A DNA stretch of 64,000 bases from Clonostachys chloroleuca (Eukaryota; Ascomycota; Sordariomycetes; Hypocreales; Bionectriaceae): contig JBANAY010000004.1 of assembly GCA_037952775.1 (NCBI GenBank), positions 12,834,001 to 12,898,000 on the forward strand. The letters are read 5' to 3'. Position 1 is the first letter of the stretch, and the number at the start of each line of letters is the position of its first letter. Both the position numbers and the translations under genes were made by a program. Shown in pieces: positions 34,151-43,852 of this stretch. The notes beneath the pieces are model-generated. The model searched no databases, had not been told where the DNA came from, and was given only the letters and a program-made list of their open reading frames with translations.

Positions 34151-36733
34151 ATGTCCGCTTCCAGGACGCTTTGCTCAAGATGCACCTCGCACTTAGCATC
34201 CTCCATTCCCAAGAGGTCTGCTGCCGTAGCTCGGTTCACGACGTTAGTTGAGAGTCACGAAGCCTCCAAACCCACTGCTACGGCCGTCCGAGGAGCAAAC
34301 TCGCAGAGAACCCGTATTTCTCAACCGGACAGGAAGCCGGGAGAGCAGTCACGGCAGAGAAAGCTCCCGCGGAAACAGCCTGTTGATCATATAGCCCTCT
34401 TCAACGAGATAGTCAGCAAAGATGGTGGAAATTCGGGTATCAGCAAGCCATCCGGCGGGACCGCTCTAGAGAACAAGGCAACGCTTGAATCCTGGGAGAT
34501 CACCGCGATAATCAACGATCTGAAAAGGCAGAAGGCGATGCCTGTGGCGGAGAGGAATCGAGTGCTGAGAGAGGAAATCTGGCCTCATGTTTTTGCTCTC
34601 GGGCAGCCATTGCCAAAGCAGCTCTACCTCCTGACTAATGAAATCATCAACGTGGTTTCCCATCAGATGGTTGTCAAACACTACTTCGAAGCCGGGGCCT
34701 ACACATCCTTGTTGAGGATGTCCCTCCTTCTCGGCAGCAGAGACCTGCGACTTGCGAACAAAATGATCGTCGGCCTCTGTACCGTCATCCAACTGGAGAC
34801 GGATTACACCCGGCGCAATTTGGCGTTGAGTGAAATGGTTGACCTGTGGAAGATGGTTTCCCAGATGGGCCGGCCCAGCCAGAGAAATCGCGAGCTACGG
34901 TTCGTCTTTCCTTCTCCAGAAGAGCTTGTGAAGGATATCAAGGCTCTTCAAGAAAAGAAGCCCAAACATAAGCCCACGTCTTTAGCCGTGGATAATACCA
35001 CGAAGGCATTCTCTGCCATTTTCAACCAACATGAGATTACGCGCACAAAGTCCATTATCCCAGCCGTTCTCAGCACAATAGCCGTCATGTCAGATTCCAC
35101 CCTGTTGCGGCCAAGACGGCTACAAATTGCAGCTCCTTTCCTCGAGGTCGTTCAGGTTGCTCTCAAGTATTGCAAGGTTGATAATGCATATATCGACAAG
35201 TTCCTTTGCGACAGCATCGATACTCCGGTCCAAGACACCACTCGACTAAGGGTCTTAGCTGGGAAGTCATGGTCACACAAGGTCCTCGATTTCCTCACTA
35301 GACCCGACGCATCTTGGCGGCAAGGCCTCGAAAGTCGATCAGCAGTCGATTTACTGGCCAGTTTTCAGAGGCAGGCCCGCCAGGCGCACAAGGCTGATAA
35401 TGTCAGAGCAATCACATCGATCTGGCAAGATCTAATGTCAGCCTCGGAGGACAGACCGAAGCTCATCATCCAGATGCGGGAGAACCCCGACTTTCTTGAC
35501 TACTGGCACTTTCTTTGGTGCGCGACCCGTCGGCCGGAGATGCTCCAGGAAACCAGCGACTTGATGAGCAGAATCGGGCTTGAGCCGACTCTCAGGACAT
35601 ACACCGCAATGATGAACGGGTGGAAGATCTCCAAGGATGCCGAAAAGATCGAAGCCTTGTGGGGGATGCTCATCAATGCCAAGGTCAAGCTCGACACACA
35701 TGCTTGGACTGAGCGCATCTCTGGTCTGATCGAGCTAGGCAAGCCAGAGGACGGCATTGCCGCCCTGGTAAACATGTTCAAATTATGGAAAGATGCCGTG
35801 AGCCGCCGCGCTCCGCACGAGGCCGTTCAGCCTACCATTGAGGTGTTCAACGGTGCCTTCCGTGGCCTCATCAGGCGGGACAAGAAAGCAGCGTATGAGG
35901 TGCTGGAATGGGCTGGCCGAGAGGGTATCAAGCCTGATGTCCGAACATACAACATCATCCTGCGTGAAACCTTCAGGGAAAAGGAGGACCATGCCGGCGT
36001 CCAGAACTTGTTGAAGGGGATGGCCGCCCAGAGCATCGAACCTGATAACGCAACCTTTACCATTATTCTCGAGGAGGTCCTCGGGTCACTGGTCCACGCT
36101 ACGGCAGCCGAACAAGTGGCAGCGGTGAATACTGTCTTTGCTGACATCGAAGGCGCCGGCCTGCAAACAAACATGGAGATGTATGGAAAGATGCTCTTCG
36201 CAGTCTCGTCGCTGTCAAACGGATCCGAGGAAGCCATCGAGGCCGTGCAGAAACACATGCGTCAGCATGGACACCCCAGCTTCTCCCCGCACATGGTTCT
36301 GATCCTCATCGATCGCTACCTGCAGCGGGGACTGCACGATAGCACAGCAATCCAGAGGCTCCTCGAGAAGCACGGCCTCACCAGCATCGACACCGGTGAC
36401 CAGCGCCTCTGGGAGCACGTTCTGAGTGCCTTCGCAATGACCGGGGACACCGCCCGGGCTCTCGCCATTTATGATGAGCTTCGCCAGGCGGGGCGGCCCC
36501 CGACTAGGCTATTCTGTCTCCGTGATCTACTCATAGGACTCATCGAACATCGTCGGATGGACGATGCTAAGAGGGTAGTGGATGAGGTGCTTCAGGAGCT
36601 GCTCAGCCGAGAGGAAGAGGTTAATGAACGGAGATGGCATCATTACTTCTGGCATCTAGCTCACGCGCATGGTCTGCTCGACATGACGAAAGAGCCGTTC
36701 GCGCTGAAGCGGGTTGTGCAATATTCTTACTAG
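34151..36733 (+). CDS. mitochondrial pentatricopeptide-repeat protein
   Basis: Single exon of 860 residues from ATG 34151. The N-terminus (MSASRTLCSRCTSHLASSIP) is rich in Arg, Ser and Ala and free of acidic residues, a probable mitochondrial targeting peptide. The middle is helical. From about residue 475 onwards, degenerate 35-residue PPR units can be seen, such as PTLRTYTAMMNGWKISKDAE, PTIEVFNGAFRGLIRRDKKA, PDVRTYNIILRETFREKED and PDNATFTIILEEVLGS. PPR proteins bind mitochondrial transcripts and act in RNA stability, processing or translation. Which transcript this one serves cannot be told; candidates are the fungal cya-5/Pet309-type and Rmd9-type groups. No intron, no anomalies. Confidence 0.82.
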   Translation: MSASRTLCSRCTSHLASSIPKRSAAVARFTTLVESHEASKPTATAVRGANSQRTRISQPDRKPGEQSRQRKLPRKQPVDHIALFNEIVSKDGGNSGISKPSGGTALENKATLESWEITAIINDLKRQKAMPVAERNRVLREEIWPHVFALGQPLPKQLYLLTNEIINVVSHQMVVKHYFEAGAYTSLLRMSLLLGSRDLRLANKMIVGLCTVIQLETDYTRRNLALSEMVDLWKMVSQMGRPSQRNRELRFVFPSPEELVKDIKALQEKKPKHKPTSLAVDNTTKAFSAIFNQHEITRTKSIIPAVLSTIAVMSDSTLLRPRRLQIAAPFLEVVQVALKYCKVDNAYIDKFLCDSIDTPVQDTTRLRVLAGKSWSHKVLDFLTRPDASWRQGLESRSAVDLLASFQRQARQAHKADNVRAITSIWQDLMSASEDRPKLIIQMRENPDFLDYWHFLWCATRRPEMLQETSDLMSRIGLEPTLRTYTAMMNGWKISKDAEKIEALWGMLINAKVKLDTHAWTERISGLIELGKPEDGIAALVNMFKLWKDAVSRRAPHEAVQPTIEVFNGAFRGLIRRDKKAAYEVLEWAGREGIKPDVRTYNIILRETFREKEDHAGVQNLLKGMAAQSIEPDNATFTIILEEVLGSLVHATAAEQVAAVNTVFADIEGAGLQTNMEMYGKMLFAVSSLSNGSEEAIEAVQKHMRQHGHPSFSPHMVLILIDRYLQRGLHDSTAIQRLLEKHGLTSIDTGDQRLWEHVLSAFAMTGDTARALAIYDELRQAGRPPTRLFCLRDLLIGLIEHRRMDDAKRVVDEVLQELLSREEEVNERRWHHYFWHLAHAHGLLDMTKEPFALKRVVQYSY

Positions 36734-37037
36734 CAGCGTTAAAGCAAGCCATGGCTCTGATGGCCTTGGCCTCGGCATTGCGATCTTGTATTATACCTGC
36801 ATGGATTATATCGAACTGCAATTTCATTTATTGTTGTATCGAGCGGCAGGGCTGCATCTCAATTAATTCATACCCCTGCTTGATGTACATTAACATAGAC
36901 TTAAAATCATAGAAGTTCCCATACAACAAAAAGGACGATCACGCTTTGCGCCGCCTTGATTTGAGTTTATTTCCAAGTTCCTGATGGCCATTGATTATTA
37001 TCTCATTCCCTCATTAAAAACCTTTCTGCTATGGACA
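36734..37037. other. convergent 3' region, PPR gene / MIS12
   Basis: 304 AT-rich bases between converging stop codons, likely both 3' untranslated regions. No gene is seen. Confidence 0.5.
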
Positions 37038-38157
37038 TCATGATGGATCGCGAGGCTCCTCCCCAGCTTCCGTACTTCTACCCTCGCTGTTCCTCAAAAT
37101 CGCGACAGCCTTCTCCAACCCTTCCACATCCCCCTTGCTGAGATTCCGCCCCTGGCCCTGGTACTCGCCGTCCCGCACCTCTCCCTGGCTCCCCAGTTCC
37201 AGCCCGCCCGTGTTCTCGAGGTACTTGCGCGACGCCGCCTCAACATACTCGGCACGCTCGCGGCGCCATGAACGTTTTCCAGGCGCCGCCGCGTCGTCTA
37301 CGGCCGCAGCCTGTGCGGCCTCGAGCTCGGGTAGCAGGGCCTTGAGCGAGACCGAGAGGGCCCGCAACGACTGCAGCTGCGAGAGAGTGAACTGCGTTGT
37401 GGTCGTCACGGGCGTCTTCGAGCCTATCGACGACAGCACCGTCCTGCCCCTGCCCAGGAACCCAAAGGTACTGCAGCTGCTGTTTGACTGCTGCCCCGCG
37501 CCCCCGCCCCCTCGGCCGACGTATCCTCCTCCCGCTTCACGCCGTCCGGGCCGACGCCCAGGACCTCGCGCAGGTTGCGCAGGAGGGCGTCGTTGCGGTC
37601 GCGCTGGCGCCGCAGCTCGACGTTGAGCTTCTGCGAGGCCTGGACGCGGCGGCGCAGCGCCGTGATGCTCTCCAGCGTGGGCTTGTCGCTGCTGGCTGCG
37701 GGGTCCTGCTCCTCCTCGGGGAAGTCGAGCCCGGCGTAGTGGGCGAGGCGCACGTAGGGGTGCAGCTCGCGGGGCTGGACGGTGAGGATGTTCTGCATGG
37801 CGTAGAGCTCGAGCTTGTCGAAGTTGCGGTCGATGGAGGCGGTGACGAGGGTCTCGAGCTTGTGGGTGCCGGTCTCGATCTCCAGCTTGGCGGCTTCCTC
37901 GGGGGCGGCTGCGACTTTGAGGAGGTGGATTTCGGGGCTGTGAATCCTAGGTTCTGGGGTGGGATGGAGAGGAGGAGGCGTTCTACGGAGTCGAGGGCGC
38001 GGTCAGCGAGGACGTTGACGGTGTTGATGATGTCGTCGAGGAGGGACTGTGGCGGGGGTTAGCTTGGTGAAGAGGGCAGTAATTGGCCACATACCACCGG
38101 GGGGTATCCCAGATGCTCTGTTAGGAGCTCATAGTCAGAATTCGTTTGCGACTCCAT
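37038..38157 (-). CDS. MIS12: kinetochore protein Mis12/Mtw1, with two apparent 1-base deletions
   Basis: Exon 1 (38157-38095) reads MESQTNSDYELLTEHLGYPPV. Exon 2 begins at 38046 with SLLDDIINTVNVLADRALDS, the classic Mis12 N-terminal helix, ending LLLSIPPQNLGF. Frame then changes at the G5 run 37901-37905 to EEAAKLEIETGTHKLETLV and SIDRNFDKLELYAMQNIL, also canonical. It changes again within the C-rich runs at about 37494-37517 to SNSSCSTFGFLGRGRTVLSS and FTLSQLQSLRALSVSLKALL, the Mis12 C-terminal region. Adding one base at each break gives 1074 bases, 357 residues, exactly in frame. The protein anchors the MIND complex between CENP-C-marked centromeres and microtubule-binding Ndc80, and is essential in fungi, so real inactivation is unlikely. 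The 48-base intron is canonical. Confidence 0.88.
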
Positions 38158-38723
38158 TGTCGCAAGAGTGTGTAGTAGTGCAACTTGGAGAACCGAGAGA
38201 CCGTTGAGGCTGCGACGCGCTCACGTCAAGGGCGACGCGCCTCAGCGGTTCGTGCTTGAGGGCAGTGGAGATTGGGTAAGCAGCCGAGGGTTTCGCAAGG
38301 TAAGAATCGAATCAATCAGATGTGTACAAACGCAATCGAGTGTGGCAATCAACCCTGTCCCCAAATGCCGTTGATACGGAGGAATACACGGACTGAAGAT
38401 TGCATTAGCTGATGAACCGGGGTTTGCCATGCGCCGGGATTCAGCGTTGGCTCCCGAAGCCCCGCCAATTATTGCGTGGATACAGGTACATCCAGCTACA
38501 TCCATCACATTTGATCTGACGCCAGGGCCTGCCCGTTTTACGTCAATCTCTGTTGGGTCGCCTTGTTTACTTTAGGCTCACAACCCGCCTCAACCAAGTC
38601 TTCATCTGTGCCGGGCACCTCTAACTCTCTGCTTCTCGCCGAGGATCAGCTGTCGACTCGCAGCCGCCCAATCGCTCGGTTCTGCTTCAGGTCGGTGGAC
38701 CTGGATCAAGAAGGCCCTCGACG
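38158..38723. other. divergent promoter region MIS12 / Aim3-like gene
   Basis: 566 bases between two start codons. No coding signal and no specific element recognised. Confidence 0.5.
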
Positions 38724-39858
38724 ATGGCGTCGAAATATACAGATAAGGCCAAGAGCAAATGGAATGACCATAAGCCCGGCCAGGGCAAGATGCGAGGCCA
38801 GGTCGTACGTATTCACTCTCCCTCAGGGTTAAAGACGTCTCTCTTTGGTGACATTACAAATTATCAGCCACCTAACCGCCCAGTTTCTCTAGAGCAACCT
38901 AGTTCACCGCAACAAGTCCAGCGATTCGTCCAACGACCACGTCTCCGTTCCCCTCTCCCAGCTCAAGGACCCGTCCTCCTTTGCTCCCCCTCCTCGTCGC
39001 ACCAGCTCCGGCCTTGCACCACCGCCACCCCCAGCCAAAGAAAAACGCAGCGTCGTCACCTCACCCTCCAACTATCAAGACCCCAGAGCTCTCAACCCGG
39101 CGCCTCCGCCAAGAGGGGGCAGTGCCCAGCAACAGGAGGAAGAGGGCGAGGCCGCCCCAAGAGGTCCCTACCGCGTCAATACGACAGGTCTTTCGACTAA
39201 TCACCTACCCCCACCGCCGGGACGGAGAGACGGCGCTGATGGGAGGAGCCCGCCATCTTACGACACCGCTCTGACCCATCCTCAGCAGCCCCCTAAGCCC
39301 GCACAGCAGCCAAGCCTCCCCCCGCGCCTACCAGCAAGAACGAACGTGGGCACACCTCCTGTAACGCCCTCAGGAGCCAGCAGTCATGGGGCAGACGACG
39401 GCTACCTGAACCAAAATGCCGTGAACCGGTTGGGCGCAGCTGGCGTTTCGGTGGCTGCCCTCGGGATCGGACGATCCGCCGCCTCTCCAGGCCCTCCGCC
39501 CCCGCCTCCTCGCCAGGACTCCAGCGGGAGCGTCAATCAGCTCAACGAGCTCCAGAACCGCTTCAGCAAGATGAACAGTCGGAACAGTCCATCTCCCGGG
39601 CCCACCGCTTCTGCACCCATGCCCCTACCTCAAAGGTTCGGTGCGGCGTCGCAGAGCCCCGTGCAGCGTGCAACCGACTCGCCCTCCCCGGGGCTTGCTG
39701 GGAAGAAGAAGCCTCCGCCGCCCCCTCCGCCAAAGAAGAAGGTCGGATTGGGGGGTGGCTCGGAGGCTGCGCCGGTTCCTTCTCGTGCACCTGCACCTCC
39801 TGCTGATGATGGAGATGCGCCGCCGCCTATCCCCCTGTCGACGAAGCCTCGGTTTTAA
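38724..39858 (+). CDS. proline-rich Aim3-like protein, probable SH3 ligand
   Basis: Two exons (38724-38804, 38893-39858) give 348 residues. Exon 1 is basic and polar (MASKYTDKAKSKWNDHKPGQ). A strong GTACGT donor and a CTAAC branch site before the TAG acceptor at 38892 define the 88-base intron. An unspliced frame also stays open through the intron but leads into a poor reading, so splicing is preferred. Exon 2 opens SNLVHRNKSSDSSNDHVSVP, then LSQLKDPSSFAPPPRR, followed by many polyproline stretches (APPPPPAKEKR, GPPPPPPRQDSS, KKKPPPPPPPKKK) and a PPSYDTA motif. Such motifs bind SH3 or WW domains. The 'LKDPSSFAPPP' block recalls Aim3, a yeast partner of the amphiphysin Rvs167 at actin patches, but this is tentative. 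No catalytic domain. Confidence 0.7.
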
Positions 39859-40214
39859 TGGCTTGGGGATAAGTGGGAATGACAGATATAGTAGATGGGT
39901 AGTCTTTAAGGTTGGCAAGGGAGTTAAAGGCGTAACGGTTCCTTGATTTGCTTACATCTTTACATTACTTTGTGAATCTGTCACCGATTTGGTCTGGAAA
40001 TTGGTCATTGAATTGAAGGCACGCAGGGTGCTGCTTGCGTTGGCTTTTTTTATTCATTGTTCTTCATTTTGCCCGATTCGTTGCACTCATTTCACCCCAT
40101 CTGGGTTATTTTTCAATACTATGCCAGCGCTAGAAAAGTATTGGGCTTCCTAAATCACAGTCCCCATCCCGGATGCTACCACCCATCATCTGCACAGAAG
40201 AGCCAAATGCAGGC
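39859..40214. other. convergent 3' region, Aim3-like gene / TCTP
   Basis: 356 bases between converging stop codons. Probably both 3' untranslated regions; no gene is seen. Confidence 0.5.
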
Positions 40215-41050
40215 TTAGACCTTCATCTCGGAAAGTCCGTGCTTCCAGACAATGATATAAGGGGTAACACCATCCTCGCGGTAGTTCAGGAGAACGACCC
40301 TTGAAGTATTGGTTAGCATACACATTGGGGGGTGCAATATGGGGGAAGGCATTTCCGCAACTTACATTCCGTCGGGGTTCTGGGACTCGCCAACGTAGAA
40401 TTCGAAGTCCTTGAAGTTAGGGAGGAGCTTCTCCTTAACGTACTTCGAGGCACCCTTCTCGAAAGCGGTAATAGTGTCGGCACTGGCACCCTTCTCCTGA
40501 AGAGCATTCTTGACAGACTTCATGTAACCTAAAACTTAGTGTGAGGATAAAATCTACAGAGCAAGGTCGTGTCGACTGTACGTACCCTTCAGATAGGTGA
40601 GGTAGGACTTCTTGTCGAAGGCAGTGGTCTGGAGACGGAAAGAGTGGACGATGTTGTTGACCTTGACCTCGGCATCTTCGAGGGCCTCGTCGGCTTCCTC
40701 AGCGGAGGCGTTGGCACCAGTGTCTATCCAGGGAGAGGTATCAGCAACGGTTTATAGGACATCATCCACCTGGGCAGAAAGCGGGGTTTCGAGGATGCTA
40801 CATACTAACTTCGACAGCACCCTCAGTGATCATGGCGCAGTCGGCCTCGTAGACAATGTCATCGATGAGCTTGAGGTCGTACGAGTCCGAGATGATCTCG
40901 TCCTCGGTGATGATATCCTATTGAACAATTGCGGGGTCAGCCAGAGTGCCATGGCGGGGCAGAGCCGGAGAGAGAGTATAGCGAAGACTGTGAGGGGCGT
41001 GGGCGTGAGGAAGGTTCCGTCAATGTCAATCGTACCTTGTAAATAATCAT
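40215..41050 (-). CDS. TMA19: translationally controlled tumour protein homologue (Tma19)
   Basis: Five exons (41050-41036, 40917-40806, 40723-40586, 40528-40366, 40299-40215) encode 170 residues, the standard TCTP length. The spliced N-terminus is [20 protein letters not shown]. The first TCTP signature region is [20 protein letters not shown] and the C-terminal one is [20 protein letters not shown] followed by [22 protein letters not shown] is an abundant, conserved ribosome-associated and stress-responsive protein. Five introns-exons in such a short gene are usual for highly expressed fungal genes. All splice sites are canonical and phases agree. Confidence 0.96.
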
Positions 41051-42699
41051 GGTGGCGGTTTAGTTGCACGAGGTGATCAAATGGACTCGTAGAGGGAAAG
41101 CAAGTGGATGAGGAAGACAGATGTTGGAGGAGCGCGGGGAGGATCCAAGGGCCAGACGGTTTTTGAGAGCCAGAAAAAAAAAACAGAAGCGACTTGAGGA
41201 GGGGCTCAGTGGTGGGGTTCCATACGCTAGTCTGGATGTGGAAAGTAATCCATAAATTTACGGCGGGAGCTCAAATGGAAAGACGGGAAAAAAACCTTCA
41301 CCTGCGAGTTAATACTCTCAATGGAGTGCATGCTTTAAGCAATGGGGCTGTATGCGTAGGTAAAACATCTGGTTCGATCCCTGCTGGGATTTACTGGCAG
41401 CCAAATACGCATTGCCGTTGGGCCATCTGGTCAGCAACAGTAGCCTACCTACCTAGGTAGCTACCAAGCACTTGGTAGTCGATAGAGACCCAACCCGCGA
41501 TCTAGCGGCTGAAGCGTCAAGCATGTATAAACAGTCTCTACTGAACTCACTGATAATGCGCCAAGAAATAGTCGGGGAAGCAATCGCATCGAAGCATGCT
41601 GGGTAACGAGCAGGTTGAATAAGGCAGCAGAACATCCAGAATACAGAGAGAAAGGGACAGCGATCCTCCCAAGATGATCACTTAAGATCGTAGTTTGATA
41701 TATCTTCTCACGATCCATCTGGTAGCTCGCTCGAGGTAATCGCGAAACCGAGCCAGTGCAGTACTGTGTGCCATTACTAGCTTGCGCATTGGGCAGAGGT
41801 GGCGACTCTCCTTAGACCACACCAATCGCCACGTGCCGAGCTCGCGGTAAATGCGAAATGAACTGCGCAAGGGGCTTACTGGGGGATTCCCTTGGGCAGG
41901 GGCAGCACTTAAGAAAATGACCATACCTACGTGAACGCCGCGATCTGCCCAGCCGGAGTCGGGAGTGGCCTGACTGCTGGTGAGAAGTGGTTCGCTCCCA
42001 GGACGGACATGACGCGTTTTTGTCTCGCGATCACTTGGGGAGCGCCAGGAGCAAGCCACGCCTCCCGAGAAACCCGAGATTGCATCCAGGCACAAATTTC
42101 AGGGTTGGTAGGGCGGGTTGTGTGTAACTGTGGGGATCTGCCCGCCTGTGGCCAATAGCCGCCGGGCGCTGGGCTGTATCCAGCACGTTCAAGGAGCTGA
42201 GGGCCTGGTCTACAGTGGGCCAACTGCTGTTCAAGATGCCCGCATAAATGATTAGATTATCACCGATCAGGTGCAGCCCTGCAGCACTTCACCTCCAACA
42301 AACATCACCCCTAGGACTTCTAATTTGATTCCTCGCTGGATGGCGGTGTTCGTCTTCAATCCGATTCCGTTACCATTCTGACGCATCATCGGCATCCTAT
42401 TTCTTTCCCTAACTGCTGATTCCTTTGCCATACCGCGACCCCCGTCCGACTCGCACGATTCACTCTTTATTTTCCTTCGCTCGCGTGACGGCATCTTTCT
42501 TCGCGAAACGCTGCCCTTCTTAATTGCGCAGCCTCCTCGACTTTCCGACCTCAGTCTCCCCGACATTCTCTTCACCTTTTGAAATAGCAAACCGAGCTCT
42601 CTCTCTCATATTCACCTACTGGGCGCTGCCGTCTGCGCCTTTGCTTCTACCTTGACTTCCCGAGCCTCCCGAGCCAACATTTAGGTTGGGCACACCATA
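41051..42699. other. 1.6 kb divergent promoter region TCTP / SUR2
   Basis: No supported gene. A perfect 12-base palindrome CTACCTAGGTAG occurs at 41449-41460. About 280 bases before the SUR2 start the sequence is C/T-rich (42430-42660), consistent with its transcription start and leader. A tRNA-like T-loop string near 41371 lacks a matching stem. Confidence 0.5.
41449..41460. repeat. perfect 12-base palindrome CTACCTAGGTAG
   Basis: The sequence equals its own reverse complement and sits in a CTACCTAC-rich patch upstream of TCTP. A related palindrome, TAGGTACCTA, occurs at 60807-60816. Such motifs are common in sordariomycete intergenic DNA; a role is not shown. Confidence 0.6.
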
Positions 42700-43852
42700 A
42701 TGATCAACGAATCCACTCCAGCCGTCGGCATCATGGCAAACAACACCGTGCTCGACGCCAGCCTGCCTCCTATACCAGACTATACCCTCATTCCCCAACC
42801 AGATCTCATTTCCTGGTTTCCCGATGTTTGGCTCTCCGTCGTCGCCCCCGTTGTCGTCTACTGGGTTATCTCTCTGATCTTCCACTTCTTTGACGTCAAT
42901 GACCTCTTCCCAGAGTACCGCCTTCACACCCCTGAGGAGATCACAAAGCGCAACCACGTCTCTCGATTTGACGTTGCTAGAGATGTCGTCGTTCAGCAAA
43001 TTATTCAAATCGTCACCGGCTACATTCTTGCCATTTATGAACCTATCGAGATGATCGGCAAGGATGAGCACAACGTTGCCGTCTGGGCTACCCGTCTACG
43101 TCTCGCGCAACGAGCTCTCCCCTCGATCCTTGGTTTGATTGGCCTCAATGCCGATGCCATTTCGAAGAATATGGCCCCTGCACACCCATTGCTCGCTGGC
43201 GCGCTTGCTGGAGGCCATTACCCCTTTCTCACCACCGTTGAAGAAGGCCCTGCTTTTGCCAATTGGGAAATGACTGGCGCCAAGCTCATCTACTACTTCC
43301 TTATTCCCTGTATCCAGTTCCTCTGTGCCATCATCTCACTTGATACTTGGCAGTACTTCCTTCACCGCTTGATGCATGTCAACAAGTGGTTGTATAGTGA
43401 GCAAAGCTAACCCTTCATTTGCGTTTCTGATGTACTGACTTTGCCCAGCTCATTTCCACTCCCGTCATCACCGCCTCTATGTTCCTTATGCATACGGTGC
43501 TCTATACAACCACCCAGTTGAGGGTTTCCTTCTTGACACTCTTGGCGCCGGAGTCTCTTTCAAGCTCACCGGTATGACTCTTCGTCAGGGCATACTGTTC
43601 TTCTGCTTCTCAACGATCAAGACCGTTGACGACCACTGCGGTTACTCTTTCCCCTGGGACCCTCTTCAGCTAATTACTAGCAACAACGCTGCTTACCACG
43701 ACATCCACCACCAACACTGGGGCATCAAGACAAACTTTGCACAGCCCTTCTTCACATTCTGGGACACCCTCCTTGGAACCAAGTACGTGGGCAACCGCGT
43801 GAACCGCATCGTGGAGAATAAGCGCCACAAGGAGACAAAAAAAACCAAATAA
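42700..43852 (+). CDS. SUR2: sphinganine C4-hydroxylase
   Basis: Two exons (42700-43396, 43449-43852) encode 366 residues. The enzyme hydroxylates dihydrosphingosine to phytosphingosine in the ER using a di-iron centre. The fatty-acid hydroxylase histidine boxes are present: FLHRLMH, THFHSRHH and HDIHHQH, with a further H in NHPVEGFLLD. Membrane segments include LSVVAPVVVYWVISLIF near the N-terminus and LIYYFLIPCIQFLCAIISL before the first box. The C-terminus ends KETKKTK, and the last four residues KKTK fit a KKXX ER-retrieval signal. The intron is 52 bases with GTGAGC donor and CCCAG acceptor and lies between the first two histidine boxes. A second in-frame ATG at 42733 is an alternative start. 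Confidence 0.95.

Noticed and set aside
41341..41400. tRNA-like T-loop string GGTTCGATCC
   Set aside because: The flanking bases do not form the T-stem, and no acceptor, D or anticodon arm could be placed.
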